NCBI RefSeq assembly: GCF_028463985.1
Contig: NZ_CP116766.1
Coordinates: 1,798,001-1,862,000 of the forward strand
Source of the DNA: Neisseria lisongii
GTDB taxonomy: Bacteria; Pseudomonadota; Gammaproteobacteria; Burkholderiales; Neisseriaceae
Length of the DNA stretch: 64,000 bases
Direction: 5' to 3'
The translations under genes and the position numbers were made by a program. The notes below the pieces were generated by a model. It worked only from the letters and a program-made list of their open reading frames with translations, ran no database searches and was not told the origin of the DNA. Positions 53,856-62,198 of this stretch are shown here, in pieces (position 1 is the stretch's first letter; each line of letters opens with the position of its first letter).

Positions 53856-54785
53856 ATGAAAGTTATTTTTGCCGGTACGCCCGATTTTGCAGCGGCCGCT
53901 CTCAATGCCATTGCCGCCGCCGGATTTGAAATTCCGCTGGTGCTGACCCAACCCGACCGTCCCAAAGGACGGGGTATGCAGTTGCAGGCTTCGCCCGTCA
54001 AACAGGCGGCGCAGGCGCTCGGTCTGCGGGTCGAACAGCCCGAAAAACTGCGCAACAATACCGAAGCGTTGGCAATGTTGCAGGCCGTTGAAGCCGATGT
54101 GATGGTGGTTGCCGCCTACGGCCTGATTTTGCCGCAGGACGTGCTGGACACGCCGCAGCACGGTTGCCTGAATATCCACGCCTCGCTGTTGCCCCGCTGG
54201 CGGGGTGCGGCACCGATACAGCGTGCCATCGAAGCGGGCGATGCCGAAACCGGCGTGTGCATTATGCAGATGGACATCGGTTTGGACACCGGCAATGTGG
54301 TCAGCGAACACCGTTATGCCATCAAAGCAGGCGACACCGCCAACGAAGTCCACGATGCCTTGATGAACTTGGGTGCGGCGGCGATTGTGGCGGATTTGCA
54401 ACGCCTGCAGGCCGAAGGCCGTCTGAAATCCGAGCCGCAGCCGCAGGAAGGGGTCAGCTATGCCCAAAAACTCAGCAAAGAAGAGGCCCGCATCAACTGG
54501 CAGGAAGCCGCTGAGCTGATCGCCCGCAAAGTTCGGGCATTCAATCCCGTACCCGCCGCATGGGTCGAATATCAGGGCAAACCGCTGAAAATCTGGCGTG
54601 CCGAAACTGTGGCAGGCAGCGGCAGGGCGGGCGAAGTGCTGGCGTGCAGCGCCGAAGGGCTGGTGGTCGCTTGCGGCGAAGCGGCGCTGAAGATTACCGA
54701 ATTGCAGCCGGCAGGTAGCAAACGCATGGCTATTCAGGCATTTGCCGCAGGACGGACGATTGAAGCCGGAACAGTTTTGGCTTAG
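53856..54785 (+). CDS. fmt: Methionyl-tRNA formyltransferase
   Basis: A 309-residue enzyme formylating initiator Met-tRNA. Seen: FAGTPDFAAAAL, QPDRPKGRGMQ, AYGLILPQDVLD, the active-site motif LNIHASLLPRWRGAAPIQ and DTGNV, then the C-terminal OB-like domain starting KVRAFNPVPAAW. A single DUS lies 22 bp upstream of the start. Confidence 0.98.
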   Translation: MKVIFAGTPDFAAAALNAIAAAGFEIPLVLTQPDRPKGRGMQLQASPVKQAAQALGLRVEQPEKLRNNTEALAMLQAVEADVMVVAAYGLILPQDVLDTPQHGCLNIHASLLPRWRGAAPIQRAIEAGDAETGVCIMQMDIGLDTGNVVSEHRYAIKAGDTANEVHDALMNLGAAAIVADLQRLQAEGRLKSEPQPQEGVSYAQKLSKEEARINWQEAAELIARKVRAFNPVPAAWVEYQGKPLKIWRAETVAGSGRAGEVLACSAEGLVVACGEAALKITELQPAGSKRMAIQAFAAGRTIEAGTVLA

Positions 54786-54832
54786 GCTGTGTCTGCTGCA
54801 CGCAGTGTGCAGCGTCTGCAACAAACGCTGAA

Positions 54833-54869
54833 GCCGTCTGAAAACGCCGGCAAGCATTTTTCAGACGGC
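54833..54869. terminator. Inverted-DUS pair between fmt and rsmB
   Basis: GCCGTCTGAAAA and TTTTTCAGACGGC separated by 12 bases. Confidence 0.7.
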
Positions 54870-54908
54870 CTGTTTTCAAATCATTATCCCAAACAGGAAA
54901 CCAATTTT

Positions 54909-56171
54909 ATGAGTATGGCACTCGTCCAACAACTGGCGGCACAGGCGGTCGAAGCCGTGGCGCAGGGGCAGAATCTGCAAGATGTTTTGGCGGCACTGCG
55001 TGCCAAACACCCTGATTTGACGGCGCAGGAAAACGGCGCATTGCAAGACATCGCCTACGGTTGCCAGCGTTATCTGGGCAGCTTGAAATTTATGCTCGGC
55101 AAAATGCTCACCCGGCCGATTAGCGACAGCGGTTTGGAAAGCCGTCTGCTGGCGGCGCTCTACCAGCTTCACTATACCCGCAATGCGCCTCATGCGGTGG
55201 TCAATGAAGCGGTGGAAGGCATTGCCAAAATCGGGCGCGGGCAATACCGCTCGTTTGCCAATGCCGTGCTGCGCCGTTTTCTGCGCGAGCGTGAAACGCT
55301 GGCGGCGGCGTGCAAACACCATCTCGAAGCCAAACACAATTTGCCGCAATGGTGGGTGGCGTATCTGCAAAACCATTATCCGAAACATTGGCACAACATC
55401 ACCACCGCCCTGCAAAGCCATCCGCCGATGACGCTGCGGATCAACCGCCGCCTGAGCAATGCCGAAGACTATGTCCGCCGCTTGGCGGAAGCAGGCATTG
55501 CAGCGCAGGCAGCGGCAGAATATGCGGTTACGCTGACCGAAGCCGTGCCGGTTGCCAAGTTGCCCGGATTTTCAGACGGCATGGTGTCGGTGCAGGACTT
55601 GGGTGCGCAGAAAGCCGCCGAGCTGCTGAATGTGCGGGACGGTGAACGGGTGCTGGATGCCTGCGCCGCTCCCGGCGGCAAAACCGGCCATCTGTTGGAA
55701 TGGGCGGATTGCGAAGTTACCGCTTTGGATATTGATGAAGGCCGTCTGAAAAGAGTGGAAAGCAATGTCGTGCGTTTGGGCATGGACGACAGAGTTCGGC
55801 TGCGTTGTGCCGATGCACAAGATTTGGCGGCGTGGTATGATGGCAGAATGTTTGATGCCGTGTTGGCAGACGTACCGTGTACCGCCTCCGGCGTGGCACG
55901 CCGCAATCCCGACATCAAATGGCTGCGCCGTCCGCAAGACGCCGCCAAAACCGCCCGCCAGCAGGAAACCCTGTTGGACGCTTTGTGGCAGACCCTGAAA
56001 CCCGGCGGCAGAATGCTGCTGGCGACCTGCTCGATTTTCGATGAAGAAAACGGGCGGCAGCTGCAAAAATTCCTCAACCGACATGCCGATGCCCAAGCAC
56101 TCGAATCGCATGTGCTTTTACCGAACAAATCCCAAGATGGCTTTTATTACGCGCTTATCCAAAAGCAGTAA
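54909..56171 (+). CDS. rsmB: 16S rRNA m5C967 methyltransferase RsmB (Sun/Fmu)
   Basis: A 420-residue enzyme with an N-terminal NusB-like domain and a C-terminal SAM domain. Motifs: VLDACAAPGGKTGHLLEW, LDIDEGRLKRVESNVVRLG, DVPCTASGVARRNPDIKW (catalytic Cys in PC) and LLATCSIFDEEN (second Cys). I chose ATG 54909 (MSMALVQQLAAQ); the in-frame frame start at 54789 is encoded by DUS sequence. It overlaps the DUF4390 gene by 35 bp. Confidence 0.96.
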   Translation: MSMALVQQLAAQAVEAVAQGQNLQDVLAALRAKHPDLTAQENGALQDIAYGCQRYLGSLKFMLGKMLTRPISDSGLESRLLAALYQLHYTRNAPHAVVNEAVEGIAKIGRGQYRSFANAVLRRFLRERETLAAACKHHLEAKHNLPQWWVAYLQNHYPKHWHNITTALQSHPPMTLRINRRLSNAEDYVRRLAEAGIAAQAAAEYAVTLTEAVPVAKLPGFSDGMVSVQDLGAQKAAELLNVRDGERVLDACAAPGGKTGHLLEWADCEVTALDIDEGRLKRVESNVVRLGMDDRVRLRCADAQDLAAWYDGRMFDAVLADVPCTASGVARRNPDIKWLRRPQDAAKTARQQETLLDALWQTLKPGGRMLLATCSIFDEENGRQLQKFLNRHADAQALESHVLLPNKSQDGFYYALIQKQ

Positions 56172-56733
56172 ACTGCTCTGTGTGCTGTGTCTGACGGCGG
56201 CCCCGTTGGCGGCGGCAGAGGGCATTCATGCCACCCGCACGCAGGCGGTATTGAGCGACAGCGGCGCACTGGCGGTAAGCAGCCGTTTCCGCACCGAATT
56301 GCCCGACCAGCTCCGGCAGGCGCTCAATCAGGGCGTACCGCTGACGTTTACCCTGAGCTGGCAGCTTTCCGAGCCGACATTGGCGGCCTACAAATTCAAA
56401 ATCGCCCAGTTGGTGAGCGATGAAAACAGCATTCAGTACAAACTGGCTTTCCAACCTTTGACCAACCGCTATCGGGTGTCGGTCGGCACGTTTTCCACCG
56501 AATACGATACGCTCGACAGCGCCTTACGGGGGGTCGGTGCCGTCGCCAACTGGCGGGTGGCGGGCAAAGGCAGTCTCGGCGGCGTGAAAGCGCAGGAAGT
56601 CAAAGCCGAAGTGCGCCTCCAACTGTCCACCGACCGTTTGCCCAAACCGTTTCAAATCAATGCGCTGACTTCTAAAAGCTGGCGGCTCGATTCGGGCTGG
56701 AAACGCCTGAAAGTAACACGGAGCGGCGGATAA
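56137..56733 (+). CDS. DUF4390 periplasmic protein
   Basis: A 198-residue protein with signal peptide (LLCVLCLTAAPLAAA-EGIHA) and the DUF4390 region (GALAVSSRFRTELPDQLRQALNQGVPLTF, TNRYRVSVG, LDSALRGVGAVANWRV). These genes almost always lie between rsmB and ntrYX in betaproteobacteria, suggesting a link with the sensor kinase, but no function is established. Start at 56137 begins the signal peptide and overlaps rsmB; its stop overlaps the ntrY start (TAATG). Confidence 0.9.
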   Translation: MAFITRLSKSSKLLCVLCLTAAPLAAAEGIHATRTQAVLSDSGALAVSSRFRTELPDQLRQALNQGVPLTFTLSWQLSEPTLAAYKFKIAQLVSDENSIQYKLAFQPLTNRYRVSVGTFSTEYDTLDSALRGVGAVANWRVAGKGSLGGVKAQEVKAEVRLQLSTDRLPKPFQINALTSKSWRLDSGWKRLKVTRSGG

Positions 56734-58859
56734 TGCGGCGTTTCCTTCTGATTGCGGCAGTGTTGGCAGTGGCGCTGCTGGCAGGATTGACCGTTGCCAC
56801 CGGCAGCACCAGCCGTCTGGCGGATTATTTCTGGTGGATTATCGCCTTAAGTGCGCTGTTGATGCTGGTGTTGGCGGCAGTGCTGGTGCGTTCTGTCGTA
56901 CTGCTGATGAAAGACAGCAGACGGGGCGTGTTCGGTTCGCGGATTGCCCGCCGCCTGTCGGGTATGTTTACGCTGGTGGCCGTTTTGCCCGGTGTGTTTC
57001 TGTTCGGCATTTCCGCCCAGTTTATCAACGGCACGATTAATTCATGGTTCGGCAACGACACGCAGGAAGCGCTCGAACGCAGCCTGAACCTGAGCAAATC
57101 CGCCCTCAATCTGGCGGTGGACAACGCCGTCAGCAATGCTGCGCCGGTGCAGATTGATTTAATCAGCGCCGCCTCGCTGAACCACGATTTGGCAGAAACC
57201 TTAAATAAATCGGCGGATTTGCATGAATTTCAGCAGTTGGTGCTGTATAACATCAGCAGCGGCAAAATCGAAGCCGACCTCAATCCGCACCGCTTTGCCA
57301 AACCGTCGCTGACGGCAGCGCAGCACGAAAGCCTGCAGGAATTCGGTTCGGTACGCAGTTTGGAAAACATCGGCGGCACGTTTTACGCCCAAGGCTGGCT
57401 GTCGGTCGGCTTTTACCAAAATCAGGAATATGCCCTGTTTTTCCGGCAGGCCGTACCTGCAGATGTAGCGCAGGACGCAACCCTGATTGAAGCGGCCAAA
57501 GTGAAATATGCCACGCTGAGTTACACCAAAAAAGGCTTGCAGACCTTCTTTCTAGTAACGCTGCTGGTGGCAACGTTGATGGCGATTTTTCTGGCACTGG
57601 TGATGGCGCTGTATTTTGCCCGCCGCTTCGTAGCGCCGGTATTGAGTCTGGCGGAGGGTGCAAAAGCCGTGGCGCAGGGCGATTTTAGCCGTCAAAGCCC
57701 GGTGTTGCGCAATGACGAATTCGGGCGGCTGACCCAACTGTTCAACCACATGACCGAACAGCTGGCGATTGCCAAAGCGGCAGACGAGCGCAACCGGTTG
57801 CAGCAGGAAGCCGCCCGCCATTATCTCGAATGCGTGTTGGAAAGCCTGACCACCGGCGTGATTACTTTGGACGCACAAGGCCGTCTGAAAACCTTCAACA
57901 AAGCCGCCGAGCGGATTTTGGGCGTGTCGCTGGTGCCGCTGTGGGGCAGCAACTGGCACGACTGGCGGGGTGCATCGCCGCAGCAGACGCTGCTGGCAGA
58001 CGTGTTCGCCGCCATTGAAGCCACCGCCGAAGCCGCCAAACCGGTGCAGGTGGAATACGCGGCCCCCGATGATGCCCGCATTCTGTTGGGCAAAGCCACC
58101 ATTTTGCCCGAAGACAACGACAACGGCGTGGTGATGGTGATTGATGACATTACCGTGCTGATTCGGGCGCAGAAAGAAGCCGCATGGGGCGAAGTCGCCA
58201 AACGCTTGGCGCACGAAATCCGCAATCCGCTGACCCCGATCCAGCTGGCCGCCGAGCGGTTGGCGTGGAAGCTGAACGACAAACTGGATGAACAACACGC
58301 CCAAATCCTCACCCGTTCGACCGATACCATCGTCAAACAGGTGGCGGCGCTGAAAGAAATGGTGGAAGCCTTCCGCAATTATGCCCGCGCCCCGTCGCTG
58401 AATTTTGAAAAACACGATTTAAACCGGCTGGTGGAAGAAGTTTTGCTGCTGTATGAAGGCGGTTCATGTACATTTTCCGCCAAATTCAGTAATATGGCGT
58501 TATGGATTTCCGCAGATACGACCGCCATGCGGCAGGTGTTGCACAATTTGTTTAAAAACGCCGCCGAAGCCGCCCAAAGCGACGAGCGGCCGCAAGTGGA
58601 CGTTGCCGTGCTGCAGGAAAACGGACAAGTCGTCCTGAGCGTATGCAACAACGGCAAATCGTTCAGCAAAGAAATGTTGCACAATGCCTTCGAGCCTTAT
58701 GTAACCGACAAGCCGACCGGCACCGGTCTGGGTTTGCCGGTGGTGAAAAAAATCATTGAAGAACACGGCGGCAGAATCAGCCTCAGCAATCTAAATGCAG
58801 GCGGTGCTTGTGTTAAAATAGCCTTACCCAATATGGTAGAAACTTATGCGCAGCAGTGA
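56733..58859 (+). CDS. ntrY: Sensor histidine kinase NtrY
   Basis: A 708-residue membrane kinase. Order: two N-terminal helices, a third near GMFTLVAVLPGVFLFG, a periplasmic sensor region, a helix (FFLVTLLVATLMAIFLALVMALYF), HAMP (ARRFVAPVLSLAEGAKAVAQGD), PAS (ITLDAQGRLKTFNKAAERILG), HisKA with the phosphorylated His at about residue 494 (KRLAHEIRNPLTPIQ) and HATPase (NLFKNAAEAA, GTGLGLPVVKKI). In neisseriae NtrYX controls respiratory genes. Overlaps ntrX by 14 bp. Confidence 0.96.
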   Translation: MRRFLLIAAVLAVALLAGLTVATGSTSRLADYFWWIIALSALLMLVLAAVLVRSVVLLMKDSRRGVFGSRIARRLSGMFTLVAVLPGVFLFGISAQFINGTINSWFGNDTQEALERSLNLSKSALNLAVDNAVSNAAPVQIDLISAASLNHDLAETLNKSADLHEFQQLVLYNISSGKIEADLNPHRFAKPSLTAAQHESLQEFGSVRSLENIGGTFYAQGWLSVGFYQNQEYALFFRQAVPADVAQDATLIEAAKVKYATLSYTKKGLQTFFLVTLLVATLMAIFLALVMALYFARRFVAPVLSLAEGAKAVAQGDFSRQSPVLRNDEFGRLTQLFNHMTEQLAIAKAADERNRLQQEAARHYLECVLESLTTGVITLDAQGRLKTFNKAAERILGVSLVPLWGSNWHDWRGASPQQTLLADVFAAIEATAEAAKPVQVEYAAPDDARILLGKATILPEDNDNGVVMVIDDITVLIRAQKEAAWGEVAKRLAHEIRNPLTPIQLAAERLAWKLNDKLDEQHAQILTRSTDTIVKQVAALKEMVEAFRNYARAPSLNFEKHDLNRLVEEVLLLYEGGSCTFSAKFSNMALWISADTTAMRQVLHNLFKNAAEAAQSDERPQVDVAVLQENGQVVLSVCNNGKSFSKEMLHNAFEPYVTDKPTGTGLGLPVVKKIIEEHGGRISLSNLNAGGACVKIALPNMVETYAQQ

Positions 58860-60126
58860 TATTTTAATTGTAGACGATGAAGTAGGAATCCGTGATTTAC
58901 TGTCGGAGATCCTCCAAGACGAAGGATACACCGTTACTTTGGCAGAAAACGCCGAAGCCGCCCGCCAGCTCCGTTACCAAACCCGGCCGGCGATGGTGCT
59001 GCTCGACATCTGGATGCCCGATTGCGACGGCATCACCCTGCTCAAAGAATGGGCGAAAAACGGCCAGCTGAATATGCCGGTAGTGATGATGAGCGGCCAT
59101 GCCAGCATTGATACCGCTGTCGAAGCCACCAAAATCGGCGCATTGGACTTTTTGGAAAAACCGATTTCCCTGCAAAAACTGCTGGCAACCGTGGACAGAG
59201 CCTTGAAACACGGCGAAATGCAGGCAGCGGCAGGACTGGCGTTCGACAAACTCGGCAACAGTCCGGCGGTGCAGGAACTCAACCAACGGCTGGAAGCCGT
59301 CGCCAAACAAAACGGGCCGGTGCTGCTGACCGGCGAACACGGCTCGCCGTTTGAAACCGTAGCCCGCTATTTCCACAAAGGCTCGACCCCGTGGCTGGAA
59401 TCGGTAAAAGCCGAGCATATCGTCGATATGCCGCTGGAACTGCTGCAGCGGGTCAGCGGCGGCGTACTGTATGTCGGCGACATCACCCAATACAGCAAAA
59501 ATATCCAAAACGGCATCGTCTTTCTGTTGAGCAAAGCCGAACGCTACAACGTACGGATTGTGGCGGCGGGCAGCCAAAGCCCGAAAGAATTGGCAGAATC
59601 CGCCAATGTGGACGGCAGACTGCTGGAATTATTGTCGCCCAACGCCATTACCATTCCGCCTTTGCGCAGCCAGCCCGACGATATTCTGTTTCTGATCAAC
59701 CGCATTCTGACTGATTTGGCAGAGAGCGAAAAAATCCAGCCGGTCAAATTCAGCAACGAAGCGCTGGCCGTGTTACGCCGTTACGAATGGCCGGGCAACT
59801 TCGAGCAACTGCATTCCGTGGTTAAAAAATTGGCGCTGAATGCCGATAGCGGAGAAATCGGCGAACAGGCGGCCGAAGAAGCCTTGGGGCAGGCACCGCA
59901 GCGTGCCGCAGCCGAGCTGGTCGGCGGTTTCGACTTCAACCAGCCGCTGCGCGAACTGCGAGAAGAGCTGGAACGCCGTTATTTCAGCTACCACATCGAG
60001 CAGGAAGGCCAAAACATGAGCCGTGTGGCGCAAAAAGTCGGCTTGGAGCGCACCCATCTCTACCGCAAGCTCAAACAGCTGGGCATCAGCGTATCCCGCC
60101 GTTCAGGCGAAAAATGCGACGAATAA
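58846..60126 (+). CDS. ntrX: Response regulator NtrX
   Basis: A 426-residue regulator: receiver domain (ILIVDDEVG, phospho-acceptor Asp54 in VLLDIWMPD, Lys in LDFLEKP), a degenerate AAA domain and a C-terminal Fis-type helix-turn-helix (NMSRVAQKVGLERTHLYRKLKQLG). The Walker A site, normally GESGTGKE, reads GEHGSPFE, and no GAFTGA loop is seen, so it cannot act as a classical sigma-54 activator. Same operon as ntrY. Confidence 0.95.
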   Translation: MRSSDILIVDDEVGIRDLLSEILQDEGYTVTLAENAEAARQLRYQTRPAMVLLDIWMPDCDGITLLKEWAKNGQLNMPVVMMSGHASIDTAVEATKIGALDFLEKPISLQKLLATVDRALKHGEMQAAAGLAFDKLGNSPAVQELNQRLEAVAKQNGPVLLTGEHGSPFETVARYFHKGSTPWLESVKAEHIVDMPLELLQRVSGGVLYVGDITQYSKNIQNGIVFLLSKAERYNVRIVAAGSQSPKELAESANVDGRLLELLSPNAITIPPLRSQPDDILFLINRILTDLAESEKIQPVKFSNEALAVLRRYEWPGNFEQLHSVVKKLALNADSGEIGEQAAEEALGQAPQRAAAELVGGFDFNQPLRELREELERRYFSYHIEQEGQNMSRVAQKVGLERTHLYRKLKQLGISVSRRSGEKCDE

Positions 60127-60293
60127 AGCGGCTGAATACCCAACAGCAGGCAACATCGGGCGGAGTTTTTCCGCCCTTGTTTTCTTTGGTTGTTTGACAG
60201 GAACAGCAGAACACATTTTCAGTTTGCGTGCAGGTAGGGTAGAATAAACAAGACAATCCGCCCGTCATGATGGCGGAAAACAGAAAAAACACA

Positions 60294-60333
60294 TTTTCAG
60301 ACGGCCTGTTGCCAAGCAGAGGCCGTCTGAAAA
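60294..60333. repeat. Inverted-DUS pair upstream of dprA
   Basis: TTTTCAGACGGCCT and AGGCCGTCTGAAAA facing each other over 12 bases, ending 14 bp before the dprA start. Probably the ntrX terminator. Confidence 0.7.
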
Positions 60334-60346
60334 CCGGAGAAACAAC

Positions 60347-61549
60347 ATGGGAGAAAACGAGCGGCGGGCGTGGGTGCAGCTGGCGCTGACACCCTATATC
60401 GGGCCGGAAAGTTTTTTGCAGCTGCTGCAGCATTTCGGCAGCGCACAGGCGGCCTTGGCGGCTTCGGCAGAACAAATCCGCAACATCGTTCGCCACAAAC
60501 AGGCCGCTTCGGCTTGGGCGGACACGGAAAAACGCCGTCTGGCAGAACAGGCCGCCGAAGCGGCTTTGGCGTGGGAAATGCGGGACGGTTGCCGCCTGCT
60601 GTTGTTGCACGACTCCGATTTTCCGCTTATGCTCGCCGAAGGCATTACCCCGCCGCCGCTGCTGTTTGCCCGAGGGCAGACCGAATATTTGAGCCGGCCG
60701 GCCGTTGCCGTTGTCGGCAGCCGCCATGCCACGCCGCAGGCGCTGCGGATTGCGCAGGAATTTGGTGCAGCTTTGAGCGGGCAGGGGATTACGGTAGTGT
60801 CGGGCATGGCGGCGGGCATCGATACCGCCGCCCATCAAGGTGCATTGCGTCATAACGGCGGCACGGTGGCGGTTTGGGGAACGGGAATTGACAGAGTGTA
60901 TCCGGCGGCCAACCGCCGTTTGGCACACGAAATCGCCGAAAAAGGGCTGATTCTCAGCGAATTTCCGTTGGATACCCGACCGCTGGCGGGCAACTTCCCC
61001 CGCCGCAACCGCCTGATTGCCGCCCTGTCGCACGCCACATTGGTGGTGGAGGCGGCACCGGCTTCCGGTTCGCTGATTACGGCGGCGCTGGCGGCGGAAA
61101 TGGGGCGGGAAGTGATGGCGGTTCCGGGTTCGATTGACAATCCGCACAGCAAAGGCTGTCATCAACTGATTAAATCGGGGGCAAAACTGGTGGAATGTCT
61201 GGACGATATTCTTCAAGAATGCCCCGCCTTATTGCAAAATCCGCTTTCGTCGGCATATTCTGTTATGCCAACGAAAAAAACGCCTGATGCAAAACCGCCG
61301 CAGGCAGCAACAGCCGGTTTTCAGACGGCCTCGCCAAACGTTCATGAAACTGTCGCAGCGGTTGCCCCCGTGATGCCGTCTGAAAACCAAGCATTGCTCG
61401 CAGCGATGGGCTATGATCCCGTCCACCCCGATACGCTGGCGGATCAGTTGGCATGGCCTGCAGAAGAAATTTATGCCCGCCTGCTGGAATTGGAATTGGA
61501 AGGCACGGTAGCGGCTGCGGCGGGCGGCCGTTATCAGCGTGTTGCATAA
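60347..61549 (+). CDS. dprA: DNA processing protein DprA
   Basis: A 400-residue protein that protects incoming single-stranded DNA and loads RecA during transformation. Seen: a SAM-like N-terminal helical domain, the Rossmann DNA-binding domain (VAVVGSRHATPQAL, VSGMAAGIDTAAHQGAL, GIDRVYPAANRRL, ILSEFPL, FPRRNRLIAALSHATLVVEA) and a C-terminal winged helix (MGYDPVHPDTLADQLAW). Between them, residues about 305-350 form a low-complexity linker that contains two DUS copies (encoding FQTA and PSEN). First gene of dprA-smg-topA. Confidence 0.97.
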   Translation: MGENERRAWVQLALTPYIGPESFLQLLQHFGSAQAALAASAEQIRNIVRHKQAASAWADTEKRRLAEQAAEAALAWEMRDGCRLLLLHDSDFPLMLAEGITPPPLLFARGQTEYLSRPAVAVVGSRHATPQALRIAQEFGAALSGQGITVVSGMAAGIDTAAHQGALRHNGGTVAVWGTGIDRVYPAANRRLAHEIAEKGLILSEFPLDTRPLAGNFPRRNRLIAALSHATLVVEAAPASGSLITAALAAEMGREVMAVPGSIDNPHSKGCHQLIKSGAKLVECLDDILQECPALLQNPLSSAYSVMPTKKTPDAKPPQAATAGFQTASPNVHETVAAVAPVMPSENQALLAAMGYDPVHPDTLADQLAWPAEEIYARLLELELEGTVAAAAGGRYQRVA

Positions 61550-61660
61550 TGTGCAACCAAGGCGTTGCGGATACAGTGCATTAAATTTAAATCAGAACAA
61601 AGCAACGCTGTACCGGTTTAAATTTGCCGCTAAAAAACATAATATATTTAAGGAACCTGC

Positions 61661-62116
61661 ATGTCAGAAGTCATTGCTTTTTTAATCGAACATTTTCAGG
61701 ATTTTGATGCCTGTCCCGATCCCGAAGATTTGGGGCAGCTGCTGGAAGATGCCGGCTTCGACACCATGGAAATCGGCAACACGCTGATGATGATGGAAGT
61801 CTTGTTCAACAGTTCGGCCTTTACCGCCGAGCCTTCCGACAGCAGCGCCCTGCGGATTTATTGTGCCGAAGAAGCTGATGTTTTGCCGCAGGAGGTGATG
61901 GGCCTGCTGCATTATCTGGTTCGGGAACACGCCCTCAGCAGCGAACAGCGGGAAATGGTGGTTCACGCCCTGATGTATATTCCGGCAGACGAAATCACGC
62001 CGGACACGGCAAAAGTATTGATTCTGCTGGTGTTGTGGGCGCACAAATCTGAGTTGCCGGTATTGATCGGCGACGATTTGATGGCAGCGCTCAACGGCGA
62101 AGCCGTGATGCACTAA
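61661..62116 (+). CDS. smg: Smg family protein (DUF494)
   Basis: A 151-residue acidic helical protein of the Smg/DUF494 family (SEVIAFLIEHFQDFDACPD, LGQLLEDAGFD, LRIYCAEEADVLPQEVMGLLHYL, KVLILLVLWAHKSELPVL). Gene order dprA-smg-topA is strongly conserved in beta- and gammaproteobacteria. Function is not firmly known. Confidence 0.95.
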   Translation: MSEVIAFLIEHFQDFDACPDPEDLGQLLEDAGFDTMEIGNTLMMMEVLFNSSAFTAEPSDSSALRIYCAEEADVLPQEVMGLLHYLVREHALSSEQREMVVHALMYIPADEITPDTAKVLILLVLWAHKSELPVLIGDDLMAALNGEAVMH

Positions 62117-62140
62117 GCCGGTTTGCCGACAAATAAATGG

Positions 62141-62169
62141 TTTTCAGACGGCATCAGGCCGTCTGAAAA
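62141..62169. repeat. Inverted-DUS pair between smg and topA
   Basis: TTTTCAGACGGC and GCCGTCTGAAAA separated by five bases (ATCAG), 25 bp after smg; probable terminator. Confidence 0.75.
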
Positions 62170-62198
62170 CTGAAAAATAAGACCTTAAAGAGAACAAA

